This document shows, one piece after another, positions 44,978-54,601 of a DNA stretch of 64,000 nt. The translations under genes were made by a program, and so were the position numbers. This stretch comes from Isoalcanivorax pacificus W11-5 (GTDB lineage: Bacteria; Pseudomonadota; Gammaproteobacteria; Pseudomonadales; Alcanivoracaceae): NCBI RefSeq assembly GCF_000299335.2, contig NZ_CP004387.1:2852001-2916000 (forward strand), given 5' to 3'. Every line of letters begins with the position of its first letter. The first letter of the stretch is position 1. Under the pieces are notes generated by a model, which saw nothing but the letters and a program-made list of their open reading frames with translations, had not been told where the DNA came from and did not search any database.

Positions 44978-47900
44978 TTACTTAATTATCTCAGACACGT
45001 ATCTAATCCTGCTTCCCCCCTCAGGAATCTTTATAGAGGTCCAGGTTATGGGGAATGCAAATCCCAACGCTTCACCGTAAAGTTTTAACCCGAATGAGAC
45101 ATCCACCTCGTTTGAATTTTCCATATTTATATTCATTGTGCCGTCATCATTAAAGGTCACCATACCTTCAAGCTTTAAAGTTACAGGCACGCTAACCATA
45201 TCGGTCAATGTATCAGCCATACCAGGCGCCAACATATAGTCCCCGACAACGGTAACCTTACTCTGCAAATCTATAGCGTCGATATACACCTCAACATCAA
45301 CTGATATAAATGGTTGCCCGCCCACATTCCTAATGACTGCACTAATCGGTTGATCTCTTACACAACTCGTATTGGAAACTGGATCCTCAATACATCCATC
45401 ATCCAGCTTCGAGTAGCGCATACGCATGACTTGTGGACCAGAGTCCAAACCCAGTACGCAATTTCCTCCGCATCCCTCAAATGGTGCGTACATAGGTACA
45501 GCGGTAGACATGATTTGTCCCGGCCATATTTTAACACCTACACCACCGATAGACTCATCGTACGTCCCAATCTCTGTGATTAAGTCACTGGCGATGTACG
45601 TAAACTTCGCCTCCGGACAAACCTTGGGCTCCATTATTGGCAATGAAGGGTTGAGCACAGACTCAAAGCCACAACCTACCGATACAGTTGGTATCATGTA
45701 CTTCCCGAACGGGTTGACGGGGTTCACAGCCTCTCCCGCAGCAATCAGTTTAGCGCTGTTAACTGGCGGAATGAGCCCATTTGGGTCTTCGCAAGAAGGC
45801 TCAGAGGCATCGCATGCGTCAGGAACCAAAGGCTGCCCCTCTGCACCTTTTTCTGCTTCAGAGTATACTGCATAAGGCACGGTAAGAAGAGCATGGTTTC
45901 CAGAATGCTCCCTCGGGAAATTATTATCATGGATCATGTTCGCATTAGTATCCGATGAAGGTGCATTCAAAACTTGGATCACATCCTGCGAAACAACCCC
46001 TCCTTTAAAGTACTGTACTAATGGGTCCCCGCCACCAGACTCAAGGTTAGCATCTTGATAAATCAGGTCGATGCCCTGATATTCAGTGACTGTCAGTTCG
46101 TGAAGCTGCGTTTGTATGGGAAGCCCATCTTCTCCACAAATAGACTGAGATCCATCACAAATAGCCGAAGAGGATTTCCTATTCCCATTCGACCCCATTA
46201 CATAGCGATAATATTGCCCTTGCACCCACTCATCTGTTGGATAAAAGGTAATTTTCCGTCCGTCAACGATAACGTTACCATCCACAGAGTCAGCAGGGTT
46301 CCCACTTGCATCTACCTTTTCTACAAGGAAAGAACCTCCCAAGCGAACACTTCCTGGATCAATGTTTTTCGTAAAGATAGCTATGATAGGCCGGTTTGCA
46401 GGCAACACCTGCAATGGCAGGATATCATCAGGCAATTTGTCAGGCGTGTTAATAAGGGTGCCACCATCCGGTGTTTCCGTTCTGGAATAAACTTGATCAA
46501 TCCCACCCTTACATCTCCCAGTCATACCGGAATCAAGATTCAGCAAGGATTCATCCACCGAACAGGGAAACCCTGGATAAACAGCTGTAATCATTGGAGA
46601 CCTTACAATTGCGTCCCCTTCTCCCAAGTAGTTTAGAAAAGGAGTGAATGTGCTGTAGTCAAGATCCCACACATAGTTTTCTTGCGTGGTTATCATAAGC
46701 GGCATTTCAAACTCTAGAGGAATATCTTGTAGCGTCTCGTTACCTGAAACATCCGTCAGGCCTTTCTTAATAGTAATCTTGTATACATAGCTCTGAACTA
46801 TGCCAAGGTCTTGTTGAAATGAATTTTTGAATCCGCCTTCAGGCCGTATTATAAGAGCGGCCCCTCGACCCTCAATTTCAGCATCAACAGGAACACCATT
46901 TTCCTCCACAATCACCATCCCTTCCGTAGCACCGGAAAGGTCTATGGGTTTGCTGAACTGAATTATTACTGGATCTGTATTCATGAAACCGGCTGCGTCG
47001 ACACCTGGAATCCAGCTCTGAACTACTGGCGGATTCCCATCGACAACAGGTGTCGGAGGATTATCCTGATCCTCGTAAGCCTTCATGTAAAAGCTCAGAA
47101 CACCAGTTGCACGTTCTGAACCCAGCACATCTGGCTCTACAACGCCTACCGCGTTGATCACCATCTGTCCATTCTCGACAATAGAAGTCCCAACTAACTC
47201 AATATGCAGCAGATCCTGAGTGATCGCACCATTCGCTTGCGGGGTTTCTGTTGAGACAGCTACATCCATAAACAGACGTACTTGTCGTGGCGCATCGTCG
47301 GCATTACTGTAAGGGTTCGGCAGTAGGTAACCACTCGCGTCGGATATAAAGTCCATGCGGACCTTGCCAGAATCGAAACCCGCCGGCACTTCACCATTGA
47401 TCAGCACTTCGATAGAAGCTCCCTCAATCAGCGATCCCCGCTTTACACGGAAAGGTGTCGCATCCGGAAAATTCGGCACGAAAGCCAATTCTGCAGCTAT
47501 TATCCCGCTAGCCTGGGTTGCAGTCTCGTCCCCCAGAAGCAGCGAGGCCATCGGAACCAAGTTGATTGGCATGCCAGTCAGAGGAGAGAGCTCGCCGGTA
47601 TCCGCCACATCCTGCACCATCGAAACCCGCTCCCCCGTCCCCGGTGCAGTGGTATCCTGCGGCGTGGCCTTCAGACTCACCGCCAATGTATCGCCCGGAT
47701 TCCCGAAGCTCCCTCCCGGCAACGTCTCACCATAGGTACTGGTAATCCCGGTCGTAATATTCAACGAATACTCGACCCCGGGGGTCAGATCCTCTTTGGG
47801 ATCAACAGTCATGTAGTGACCGCTGATCAACAGGTGTGCATCGACCAGACCTCCCGGACCAACCAGTTGGACCGTTGCCTCTGGGCCATCACCATATTTC

Positions 47901-48442
47901 ACGGTGGTCTTGTCCAGCGGTTGGCTGAATTGAACCCGAAAGCTGGAAAAATCCAGCACTGAATAGTTCTCACCATCAGGGATCATACGAGTCACTTCAA
48001 AAGAAGCTTCCCCAACCTGATTTTTTGGGCCTTCATAGAGTCCGCGAGTAGTGAAGCTAAGATTACGCGCCGCTGCAGTGCCTTTCTCCAGTTCAATAGC
48101 TGGAATTTGCACCAGATACTCGGTCATAGGCTTGAGCTTTCTGTCCGGGGTAATGATCAGCCCCCGTTTACCATCCACCCATTCCATTTCCACATCAGAT
48201 ACTACCGGACCGCCAGCCTCGCGTAGCACGATAGCTGGCGCTGTTTCCATGACCGGACCTGTAAATCGTAACACCACCGGCGAGGGCACCGGCACCTGCT
48301 CTTGCCCATTATCCGGGAACGAGTACACCAGGCTTTGATTCTGGCTTTCCCAATCCTGTTGTTGTTCCGTCGCCACATCATCCTTGTCCCCGCCACACGC
48401 GGCCAGGGAAACGATGCAGGCTGCCATGATTATTCTTTTCAT
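44978..48442 (-). CDS. Large lipoprotein with Big_5-like Ig domains
   Basis: The start at 48442 has AGGAGG upstream and gives 1154 aa with the lipobox LAAC followed by GGD. Big_5 (SbsA Ig-like) domains are seen at the N-terminus (LVYSFPDNGQEQVPVPSPVV), in the middle (VQSWIPGVDAAGFMNTDPVI) and further on (IIAIFTKNIDPGSV); the C-terminal 450 residues are unlike any family I recognise and contain eight or more cysteines. It follows the FadL-type gene by 60 bp in one operon. It probably works with that protein at the outer membrane. Base composition is more AT-rich than most of the left half of the window. Confidence 0.8.
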   Translation of the reverse strand: MKRIIMAACIVSLAACGGDKDDVATEQQQDWESQNQSLVYSFPDNGQEQVPVPSPVVLRFTGPVMETAPAIVLREAGGPVVSDVEMEWVDGKRGLIITPDRKLKPMTEYLVQIPAIELEKGTAAARNLSFTTRGLYEGPKNQVGEASFEVTRMIPDGENYSVLDFSSFRVQFSQPLDKTTVKYGDGPEATVQLVGPGGLVDAHLLISGHYMTVDPKEDLTPGVEYSLNITTGITSTYGETLPGGSFGNPGDTLAVSLKATPQDTTAPGTGERVSMVQDVADTGELSPLTGMPINLVPMASLLLGDETATQASGIIAAELAFVPNFPDATPFRVKRGSLIEGASIEVLINGEVPAGFDSGKVRMDFISDASGYLLPNPYSNADDAPRQVRLFMDVAVSTETPQANGAITQDLLHIELVGTSIVENGQMVINAVGVVEPDVLGSERATGVLSFYMKAYEDQDNPPTPVVDGNPPVVQSWIPGVDAAGFMNTDPVIIQFSKPIDLSGATEGMVIVEENGVPVDAEIEGRGAALIIRPEGGFKNSFQQDLGIVQSYVYKITIKKGLTDVSGNETLQDIPLEFEMPLMITTQENYVWDLDYSTFTPFLNYLGEGDAIVRSPMITAVYPGFPCSVDESLLNLDSGMTGRCKGGIDQVYSRTETPDGGTLINTPDKLPDDILPLQVLPANRPIIAIFTKNIDPGSVRLGGSFLVEKVDASGNPADSVDGNVIVDGRKITFYPTDEWVQGQYYRYVMGSNGNRKSSSAICDGSQSICGEDGLPIQTQLHELTVTEYQGIDLIYQDANLESGGGDPLVQYFKGGVVSQDVIQVLNAPSSDTNANMIHDNNFPREHSGNHALLTVPYAVYSEAEKGAEGQPLVPDACDASEPSCEDPNGLIPPVNSAKLIAAGEAVNPVNPFGKYMIPTVSVGCGFESVLNPSLPIMEPKVCPEAKFTYIASDLITEIGTYDESIGGVGVKIWPGQIMSTAVPMYAPFEGCGGNCVLGLDSGPQVMRMRYSKLDDGCIEDPVSNTSCVRDQPISAVIRNVGGQPFISVDVEVYIDAIDLQSKVTVVGDYMLAPGMADTLTDMVSVPVTLKLEGMVTFNDDGTMNINMENSNEVDVSFGLKLYGEALGFAFPITWTSIKIPEGGSRIRYVSEIIK

Positions 48443-48501
48443 GTTGCCTCCTGGTAAACCTCTACTTAAACGTTCTTTCATATCCATAAAGAACGTCCGG
48501 C

Positions 48502-49806
48502 TCAGAATTTAAGCGTCACTGACGCAGCGAAGACATGCACTTCACCATCGGTTTCCACTTCACCGTAGACGCCCGGCGGGGTCAGCGGATTGGTGGAGGT
48601 CAGCTCGTAAGTCTTGTTATCCAGTTGCTGATATTGGTAACCCAGGTCCATGCGGACGGGGTATGCCAGCAGCGGCATTTTTGGAATCACAGCGCTCATA
48701 CCCAGGCCCACGACCCAACGGTCGGCATCCAGGTAGTTCACGTCCAGGCTGCGCTTGCCTTCGATCGGGGTTTCTTCCCATGCGATGCCGCCGGTGAAGG
48801 TGAAGTGATCACCTGCCGGGATTTCGACGCCGATGCGCGGAATGAAGATGTCCTTGAAGTTGGCGTTGGCCTGATCCTTGATGGTGTCGTCACGCAGTTC
48901 GCGCTCCAGACGGGACCATGCCTGGTATTCACCGGTCACGCCCAAGCGCCAGGTGCCGAAGTCATACTTCACGCCGACCGTGGTGATTTCCGGCTGGAAG
49001 GAATCCAGGGTCTTGATAGCCAGGTTCAGGCCCGGTGCAGGAATGGTACCCGGCACGATAACGTTGGAACTCACCTTGGTGCGGGTGTTGGAGTAGGCAC
49101 GGTAGGAAATCGCGGTTTCCAGGTTGTCCATCCAGCAGTTGGCACGGCTGCAGAAGGTTTCGCCCCAGTTGATGTTCACGCCCAGGATGGGACGGAACTT
49201 GGGTGCAGCGGACACATTCAGGGATTCCTGGCTGGTCACGCCGCCCAGGGTGGAGCGGGTGTTCAGGGTGGCGTCAGCATGCAGAGTGACGCGCAGTGCG
49301 AAGCCCACATCGATACCGCGCCAGACACTGGTGCCGGCACCGGCGGTCAGGAACAGGGGCTGACGGCCGTAAGTGAAGTACTGGCCGTAATCGGAAGTCT
49401 CCGAAGAGAACGCCATCATTTCCTGAGCAAATTTCTCGACGCCGACCATCAGGCCGAAGTAGAGCGGATGCTCCAGGGTAGAAATCTGACTGAGGTCCGT
49501 CTTCAGGCCCAGCTGCAGTTGCTGTGACGGCTCGTCCATGATGGTGGAGCCGTTGGCCTGCAGGTCGTGATCGGCGTGGAAGATGCCGCCAGTCAGTTCG
49601 CCGCGCGGGTCTTTCGCCAGGTTGGCCGGGTTGTAGTACACCGCCGAGATCTGGGAGTTGAAGATCGACAACGCCTGGGCAGAAGCAATGTCGTTGGGTA
49701 GCAGGCCATAAGTGGACGGCGAGTTCCCCATGTTGGCGGACGCTGAACCGAAAGTAAGTAGCGCACAGCTGGCAACTGCAAGGGAGCCAAATGATTTGAG
49801 CTTCAT
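48502..49806 (-). CDS. FadL/OmpP1-family outer-membrane transporter
   Basis: A 434-aa protein with a signal peptide (SLAVASCALLTFGSASA), the FadL-type N-terminal plug region (NDIASAQALSIFNSQISAVY; YNPANLAKDPRGELTGG) and a long barrel ending ...VHVFAASVTLKF with a terminal Phe. FadL-type proteins carry fatty acids, alkanes or aromatics across the outer membrane by lateral release. The gene has an AAGGAGATAGC site and leads an operon with the Big_5 lipoprotein. The similar layout to the AupA/AupB alkane-uptake operon of Marinobacter suggests a hydrocarbon or lipid substrate; this is inference. Confidence 0.88.
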   Translation of the reverse strand: MKLKSFGSLAVASCALLTFGSASANMGNSPSTYGLLPNDIASAQALSIFNSQISAVYYNPANLAKDPRGELTGGIFHADHDLQANGSTIMDEPSQQLQLGLKTDLSQISTLEHPLYFGLMVGVEKFAQEMMAFSSETSDYGQYFTYGRQPLFLTAGAGTSVWRGIDVGFALRVTLHADATLNTRSTLGGVTSQESLNVSAAPKFRPILGVNINWGETFCSRANCWMDNLETAISYRAYSNTRTKVSSNVIVPGTIPAPGLNLAIKTLDSFQPEITTVGVKYDFGTWRLGVTGEYQAWSRLERELRDDTIKDQANANFKDIFIPRIGVEIPAGDHFTFTGGIAWEETPIEGKRSLDVNYLDADRWVVGLGMSAVIPKMPLLAYPVRMDLGYQYQQLDNKTYELTSTNPLTPPGVYGEVETDGEVHVFAASVTLKF

Positions 49807-50823
49807 GCTATCTCCTTAGTTTTTATTCATATAAGGCACTCTGCGGAGTGCTTTAATCTGCTTATCACGGGCCATCCTGAACCGAAGCTCAGCCGATTTA
49901 TCCTTCAGCAGAAACGCATAACGACGCCCTGGAGCGCCTCATGCCGATCCGGTATTGATCCGGTCAATGGCAAGTCACCACCGTTTCAATAGAAGGATGA
50001 TCACCGTCCTGCATTTATTTCCGGCACAATCGCTCTTGTATCAACCCCAATTCCTACGCGCACAGGTCTCGGGCTGGCGATCATTTCCCTGTTCTGTCAT
50101 GCCGGTGTAGCCAGTTATTCACATTGCATCTTATTGATTTATATAAAGAACAATGTGGTTTATCCATCACGTTTTGTGATGGAATTACCAGAAGGGTAGT
50201 CACTCAGTGTACAAACGAAAACAAACGAAAATGAAAAGCTGGTTTTCAGGATGCAACAGGTGGCGCCAAGTATATGGCGAAGATATTTTTGTTTATATGG
50301 TATCAATTAAATATCATTCCATTCCGAAATGAATTGACGTTAAAATGACATCATCCAAAAGACAGCATTCTGCCTGCGCACATGACCGGCATAACCACAT
50401 CCGCTCATGCCTCAGGAAAACATATCAAAGCATATATAAAAGGCAGTAGCCATTTCGGGCCCACCACACCAAGGCATCGCCCAAGCTAGGGAGGGGCTCG
50501 TCAAATCTCGTCTTAAAGTAACCAATTCGCTTCACAGGTACATAGGGAGCGCCTCCAGCCGCTACCAGGCAGCCCGCTGCGTCCAATTAGAATAAGCACA
50601 AAAAGCTTCTGACAGAAGAAGCTCCCCAAATAATAAGTCAAGATAATAACCGCAGCTTTAGCTATCCAAAGTATCAAAAAGACCTTGGAATGGAATCATT
50701 TCTCAATTTTAAGGAAGCGCAGTATTTACCAATAAACCATTTAAAATTCCATAAAAACAAAAAACAATAATAAGGCGCATATTGCGCGACAGAAGCATTT
50801 AATACCATTCCAAGGAGACAAAC
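49807..50823. other. 1-kb AT-rich intergenic region between divergent genes
   Basis: It separates the FadL operon (minus) from the secreted-protein gene (plus) and should hold both promoters. The direct repeat GATCCGG...GATCCGG lies near 49950-49965. CCATCAC-GTTTT-GTGATGG (50164-50182) is a perfect inverted repeat. CCTTGGAATGG (50683-50693) recurs in inverse at 50805-50815, overlapping the ribosome-binding site of the next gene. No credible coding region is visible. Confidence 0.5.
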
Positions 50824-51642
50824 ATGAGCTTAAGGATAAAGCTGATCTTCGGCACTCTACTTGCCTGCCTGCTGAACATGACAGCCTGGCAAGCGAATGC
50901 GTCTTTTACCGTGCACTACAAGCCGGACTTGTTCGGCGGCTGGCAGAGTATTCCCGGCGTCCCCCAGGAGCCCTTCCCCCTGTCATACCAGGAAGCTGTC
51001 CAGCGTGATTTCTACTTCATCTTTGACAGCTTCTACCCGATCAAGGGCAGTACCGCCTGGGCAGGTGACCTGGTGGACTTTTCATCTCCACTACTTGGAT
51101 TGCGGTGCCGGCTACAAATCGGCGGCTACCTGTGGCAAGAAGGCCAGCAGCCCAAAGTGATGAACTTTACTGTCACTCATCACCGCATCGACAAGCCATC
51201 ACCCCAGGGCTTCCCCAAACCCAGCCCGCTTTGCATGCAGATGCCACCAGCAGTGCTGCTGGCGTTTAACAACGGCCTGCCGATTGGCGCTCCCTGGGCG
51301 GGTGCATGGACCACCGTTGCCACACCGGCCATGGTCAACGCAGGCGCATTTGCCAATATATTCAATAACGTCCAGGTGACCATGGCTGGCGCCAATTGCG
51401 CAGCAGCGCCAGGTAATGGGGGGCAATTGCCTTATCAGTACAATGAAAACCCGCCCGGCGTCCGGGCCACCATAGATCTGAACGGGATGATCATGCCGCC
51501 AGGTCCCGGCAACTGCAATATTTTTGGACGGCTGTACTCAATCTGGGAGAAAGCGCAGATCTTTGATCCCAACCACACTCCGAGTGCACCCAACCCAAGT
51601 CCGCTTTCGAGAGGCGTGATTGACGAGATTACAAACCCGTAA
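50824..51642 (+). CDS. Secreted protein of unknown function
   Basis: The 272-aa product has a signal peptide (FGTLLACLLNMTAWQANA-S) and no TM beyond it. The mature protein is Pro/Gly-rich with four Cys (GLRCRLQ, PLCMQM, GANCAA, GNCNIF), which could give two disulfides. No family is recognised. It starts with a CAAGGAG site. It is convergent with the second GspC-like gene, which parallels the neighbourhood of copy 1 near a secreted protein, so it may be another exported client. Confidence 0.7.
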   Translation: MSLRIKLIFGTLLACLLNMTAWQANASFTVHYKPDLFGGWQSIPGVPQEPFPLSYQEAVQRDFYFIFDSFYPIKGSTAWAGDLVDFSSPLLGLRCRLQIGGYLWQEGQQPKVMNFTVTHHRIDKPSPQGFPKPSPLCMQMPPAVLLAFNNGLPIGAPWAGAWTTVATPAMVNAGAFANIFNNVQVTMAGANCAAAPGNGGQLPYQYNENPPGVRATIDLNGMIMPPGPGNCNIFGRLYSIWEKAQIFDPNHTPSAPNPSPLSRGVIDEITNP

Positions 51643-51651
51643 CTGAGCAAG

Positions 51652-51692
51652 GCAAGCCGGGGATGCCCTGGCTTGCTGCCGGCATAGCCGGC
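51652..51692. terminator. Two hairpins between convergent genes
   Basis: GCAAGCC...GGCTTGC (51652-51676) and GCCGGC-ATA-GCCGGC (51678-51692) are adjacent stems just after the secreted-protein stop and before the end of the GspC-like gene. Neither has a clear T-run, but together they may serve as a bidirectional terminator. Confidence 0.45.
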
Positions 51693-51693
51693 C

Positions 51694-52503
51694 TTAACCG
51701 CCCTGCCCCTGGGCGCCCACAATATCTTCTGGATAATAAATCACAAAATCTTTCCCATCTCGGCTAATCACTATCGAAGCCTTTTGGGTAGCCTGGAAAG
51801 ATATCCATGCCAGATAGTCGCTATTATCTTCGCCTACGGGATAGCCGTTGACTGAAACCAGTACATCACCGGCCTTCACCCCTGTGCTTTTGGCAGCGTC
51901 CTCCGGGAACTTATCACCGACAATATATCCCGATGGCATCGAGTCACTGACGGGGTACAGATCAAAATGCTTCAAAATATTCTGCTTCTTCTGCTCGGCT
52001 TCACTCAGCGGCATACTGAGGACAGCCCTCTCATCCTCGTTATCAGGCAGCGCCGCAGAGGCCGTGCTCAACGGCTCAAGATGAAATACCTCCATGCTTT
52101 CACCTTCTCTCACCAGTATCCTGTCCGGCAAAATGGCGGCCAATACTCTCGTCCGGTCTATCTCGTCCCCCACATGGTATCTGTATGCACCAATCTCAGG
52201 GTGCAGAATCACCGCCGACGCCTGGGCCTGATCGTAGGTCTGGAATAATGCCAGGAGACGGAGCGGCGAGCCGGGCTTTGGTAGAGGGCTAGCCAGCTCA
52301 GGCAGGTTAGATGACGGTAATTTCGCGGCGGGTGATTTTTCAACGAGAGGGAATAAACTATCAGAAATTATGCTTTTCTCTTCATTATCAGGGGTCTCAG
52401 TAGCCCCCTCCCCTTTTCCCTCATCTGGATGCCTGTTTTCCAGCATCGCAAATGAGACGAGAGACAGACAGAAGGCAATGATAACGGCACCCGATACCTT
52501 CAT
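51694..52503 (-). CDS. GspC-like protein with PDZ domain (copy 2)
   Basis: A 269-aa protein with an N-terminal TM (VSGAVIIAFCLSLVSFAML), a linker, an HR-like domain (LLALFQTYDQAQASAVILHP; GDEIDRTRVLAAILPDRILV) and a PDZ domain (SGYIVGDKFPEDAAKSTGVK; AGDVLVSVNGYPVG). It is a clear paralogue of 37641-38462, with the same YPED motif near the end. GspC proteins select substrates and link the type II inner-membrane platform to the secretin. The rest of that machinery would have to be encoded elsewhere. Confidence 0.8.
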   Translation of the reverse strand: MKVSGAVIIAFCLSLVSFAMLENRHPDEGKGEGATETPDNEEKSIISDSLFPLVEKSPAAKLPSSNLPELASPLPKPGSPLRLLALFQTYDQAQASAVILHPEIGAYRYHVGDEIDRTRVLAAILPDRILVREGESMEVFHLEPLSTASAALPDNEDERAVLSMPLSEAEQKKQNILKHFDLYPVSDSMPSGYIVGDKFPEDAAKSTGVKAGDVLVSVNGYPVGEDNSDYLAWISFQATQKASIVISRDGKDFVIYYPEDIVGAQGQGG

Positions 52504-52844
52504 GGCTCTATTACGTCGTGTATGTTCATTTGATCAACGAATTACTGATCCTGTAGGCTGCCCGATATGCTCTCAAATGGAAACACCATCAGGAAGGATT
52601 TTTTCAAATACTGCAATGCTTCCTTTTTGTCAGCCAACTTATACATTAATGCAGCACGTCGCGCGGCCCTCCCGGACTTGCTCGTCAGAAACCACCAAAT
52701 CCCTGCCCTTAGAACCTCATCAAGACGCTCAGGCAGAACGCCATAGGCATCTCAAATTGCCACCAGCACAATATTACATCTCCGGGGTTGTATATTTTCG
52801 CCATCTCCTTAACATGTCTACCGCAAACAGACAGGGTTAGGCTT
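52504..52844. other. Intergenic region, no gene seen
   Basis: About 340 bp between divergent genes. No coding potential, repeat or clear operator was seen; the ribosome-binding region for the 52845 gene (AGGGTTAGG) lies at its end. Confidence 0.4.
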
Positions 52845-53054
52845 ATGACAGAGAAACACCCGAAAGACCAGATAACACCCGCTCTCTCGGTAGACGAGGT
52901 CAAGGACAAAATTCGCTCTCAATTGGGCCCCACAGCGAACGCCTTTCTCCTGGAGATCGAGAAAGGCATGGCGTCCGGCGTGATACAGGGGAATGAGCTT
53001 GACCAGTTGATCGCAGCCCTGGAGCAGTTGTCAGACACTTCGCAGGCTCACTGA
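52845..53054 (+). CDS. Small acidic hypothetical protein
   Basis: The ATG at 52845 gives a 69-aa protein (MTEKHPKDQITPALSVDEVK at the start, ELDQLIAALEQLSDTSQAH at the end) with amphipathic helices and no signal. A weak site AGGG lies about 9 nt upstream. No family is recognised. The consistent helical, charged sequence supports coding. Confidence 0.5.
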   Translation: MTEKHPKDQITPALSVDEVKDKIRSQLGPTANAFLLEIEKGMASGVIQGNELDQLIAALEQLSDTSQAH

Positions 53055-53228
53055 AGCGCCTCTAAGTGTCTGCTCGAGAACCAGGCCGTAACGACAATGA
53101 CGAGGCATCGGCCCAGCACTAAGCGGGCTCGATGTCTCCGTATTTGTCGTATCCAGTAGCGCCATTCGGTGGCGGACCTTGCTCTCCATTGAGCTATAAT
53201 CCAACCGCCTTCCGACAGAGTAACCACC

Positions 53229-53825
53229 ATGCGTACCTTCGTGCTCCGCGCTCGCGCCGCCCCCACCGACAGCCAGGCGTTGCTGGCCAATGTTGGCGGC
53301 GACGCCCACACGGAAATTCTGGCCCATACGCTGATGAACAGCCTGTTCGTGGCGCAGTCCCACCGGGACGATGTGGTCGTGCATCTGGTGCTGGAAAGCA
53401 CCCGTGACTTTTCTCGTACCATCACCTTTACCGCTACCGACATGCAGCATATCGGCGGCTTCCATGAGCAGGCGCTGCTGGCCAAGGTGGCCAGGGCACT
53501 GGATATGTCACAAGGCATGGGCAAGGAGCAGGAGCGGGCTGTGGAACCGGGTATCCAGGTGCGAACAATCAGCTTTGAAAGGCTGGTGAAGGAACTGGCG
53601 GAAGATCATCAGCTTTATGTCATGGACAGGAAAGGTACGCCGGTTCGCTTGATGGATTTTGCCGCCACCCCCTGCTTCCTGCTTACCGACCATATTCCCA
53701 TGCCCAAAAAGACCTTTGGCAGCCTGGCGCGACTGGGGGCTGAGAGGATCAGTCTGGGACCGACCATGTTGTTCGCGTCGCAGTGTGTGGTACTGATTCA
53801 TAATGAGCTGGATCTGGCTGGCTGA
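53229..53825 (+). CDS. TrmY family tRNA pseudouridine-54 N1-methyltransferase
   Basis: This 198-aa protein matches the TrmY (DUF358/UPF0217) family: FVLRARAAPTDSQALLANVG at the N-terminus, VVVHLVLESTRDFSRTITF and the C-terminal SPOUT knot ISLGPTMLFASQCVVLIHNE. TrmY transfers a methyl group from SAM to pseudouridine 54 of tRNA in archaea. Bacterial homologues are sporadic (for example in some Vibrio), and their substrate is less clear because most bacteria have T54. It stands alone with no pseudouridine-54 synthase gene nearby. Confidence 0.82.
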   Translation: MRTFVLRARAAPTDSQALLANVGGDAHTEILAHTLMNSLFVAQSHRDDVVVHLVLESTRDFSRTITFTATDMQHIGGFHEQALLAKVARALDMSQGMGKEQERAVEPGIQVRTISFERLVKELAEDHQLYVMDRKGTPVRLMDFAATPCFLLTDHIPMPKKTFGSLARLGAERISLGPTMLFASQCVVLIHNELDLAG

Positions 53826-53899
53826 TTTGATTGCGTTCAGTGGATCAGACGTTTGAGCGTGTAGGCCTTGGCAAGCATTACCCTGTAAACATCCCTGTT

Positions 53900-54070
53900 T
53901 CAGTTGCACCGTTGATTAGAGCTTTCCGTCTGTTGGTGTTTCGCCAAGTATCCCCATGGCGTGAGGTCTTGCAATGAATCGTGGGGACGCTCGTCGTTGT
54001 ATTCGGCCATCCACGATTCGGTCAGTTGCCAGATCTCAGTGAGATTCCGGAAGACATAAATTCGGAGCTC
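53900..54070 (-). pseudogene. IS3-family transposase remnant (C-terminal end)
   Basis: The minus strand encodes ELRIYVFRNLTEIWQLTESW and then AEYNDERPHDSLQDLTPWGY before a stop, the typical end of IS3-group OrfB. Nothing upstream continues the domain, so it is a 57-codon relic of another IS3-type element, different from the one at 41219. The rest of the interval 54071-54271 shows no recognisable gene. Confidence 0.8.
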
Positions 54071-54271
54071 CATACCGAGCCTGCACCTTCACTTGCCAAC
54101 GCTTAACCTCTGACCTTACGGGCAGCGGACCATGACTCGGGACTTCAGCGGGGCGCTACCCTCCTACTGAATAGCGACCTTGCAACGCTTGATTTACCTC
54201 CAGCTTTGCCCGACGCTCCACCTGCCCCCCGCTTATTCTGATTTCCCACCAGCTGGCTCTGTGCATAGGTA

Positions 54272-54601
54272 TCAGTTTATGTCCAGCATGTCAGGGGGGA
54301 TGCCCAAGGCTGAAGCGATCTTGGCTCGGGTTTCGGCTCGGGGGCGCTTAGCTTTTTCTTGCTGCGCATACGCGACCTGAGTAATACCAATGCGCTCGGC
54401 CACCTCGGCCTGAGTGAGCCCCAAATGCCGACGCCATGCGGCAGCTGGAGAGAGTGCGTAAACGAGTACGTAGCCCGACACTTCGTGCGGGATCAGATCT
54501 TCGCGTGTGTGGGTGGAAACATAGTCCCGATAGGGGATGACCACGAAAGCGGGTCTTCCGTCAGGACCATTAATGACCTGGACATCAGAATGTGCGTTCA
54601 T
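54272..54601 (-). CDS. XRE-family antitoxin
   Basis: A 109-aa protein with an N-terminal part like PHD/DUF-type antitoxins (VQVINGPDGRPAFVVIPYRD) and a C-terminal helix-turn-helix (HLGLTQAEVAERIGITQVAY; AQQEKAKRPRAETRAKIASA). It is the second gene of a toxin-antitoxin operon and overlaps the toxin by 4 bp. It should bind both toxin and operator. Confidence 0.85.
   Translation of the reverse strand: MNAHSDVQVINGPDGRPAFVVIPYRDYVSTHTREDLIPHEVSGYVLVYALSPAAAWRRHLGLTQAEVAERIGITQVAYAQQEKAKRPRAETRAKIASALGIPPDMLDIN

Noticed and set aside
54180-54380. Small plus-strand frame opposite the XRE antitoxin end
   Set aside because: Overlaps the antitoxin gene in antisense and has no support.
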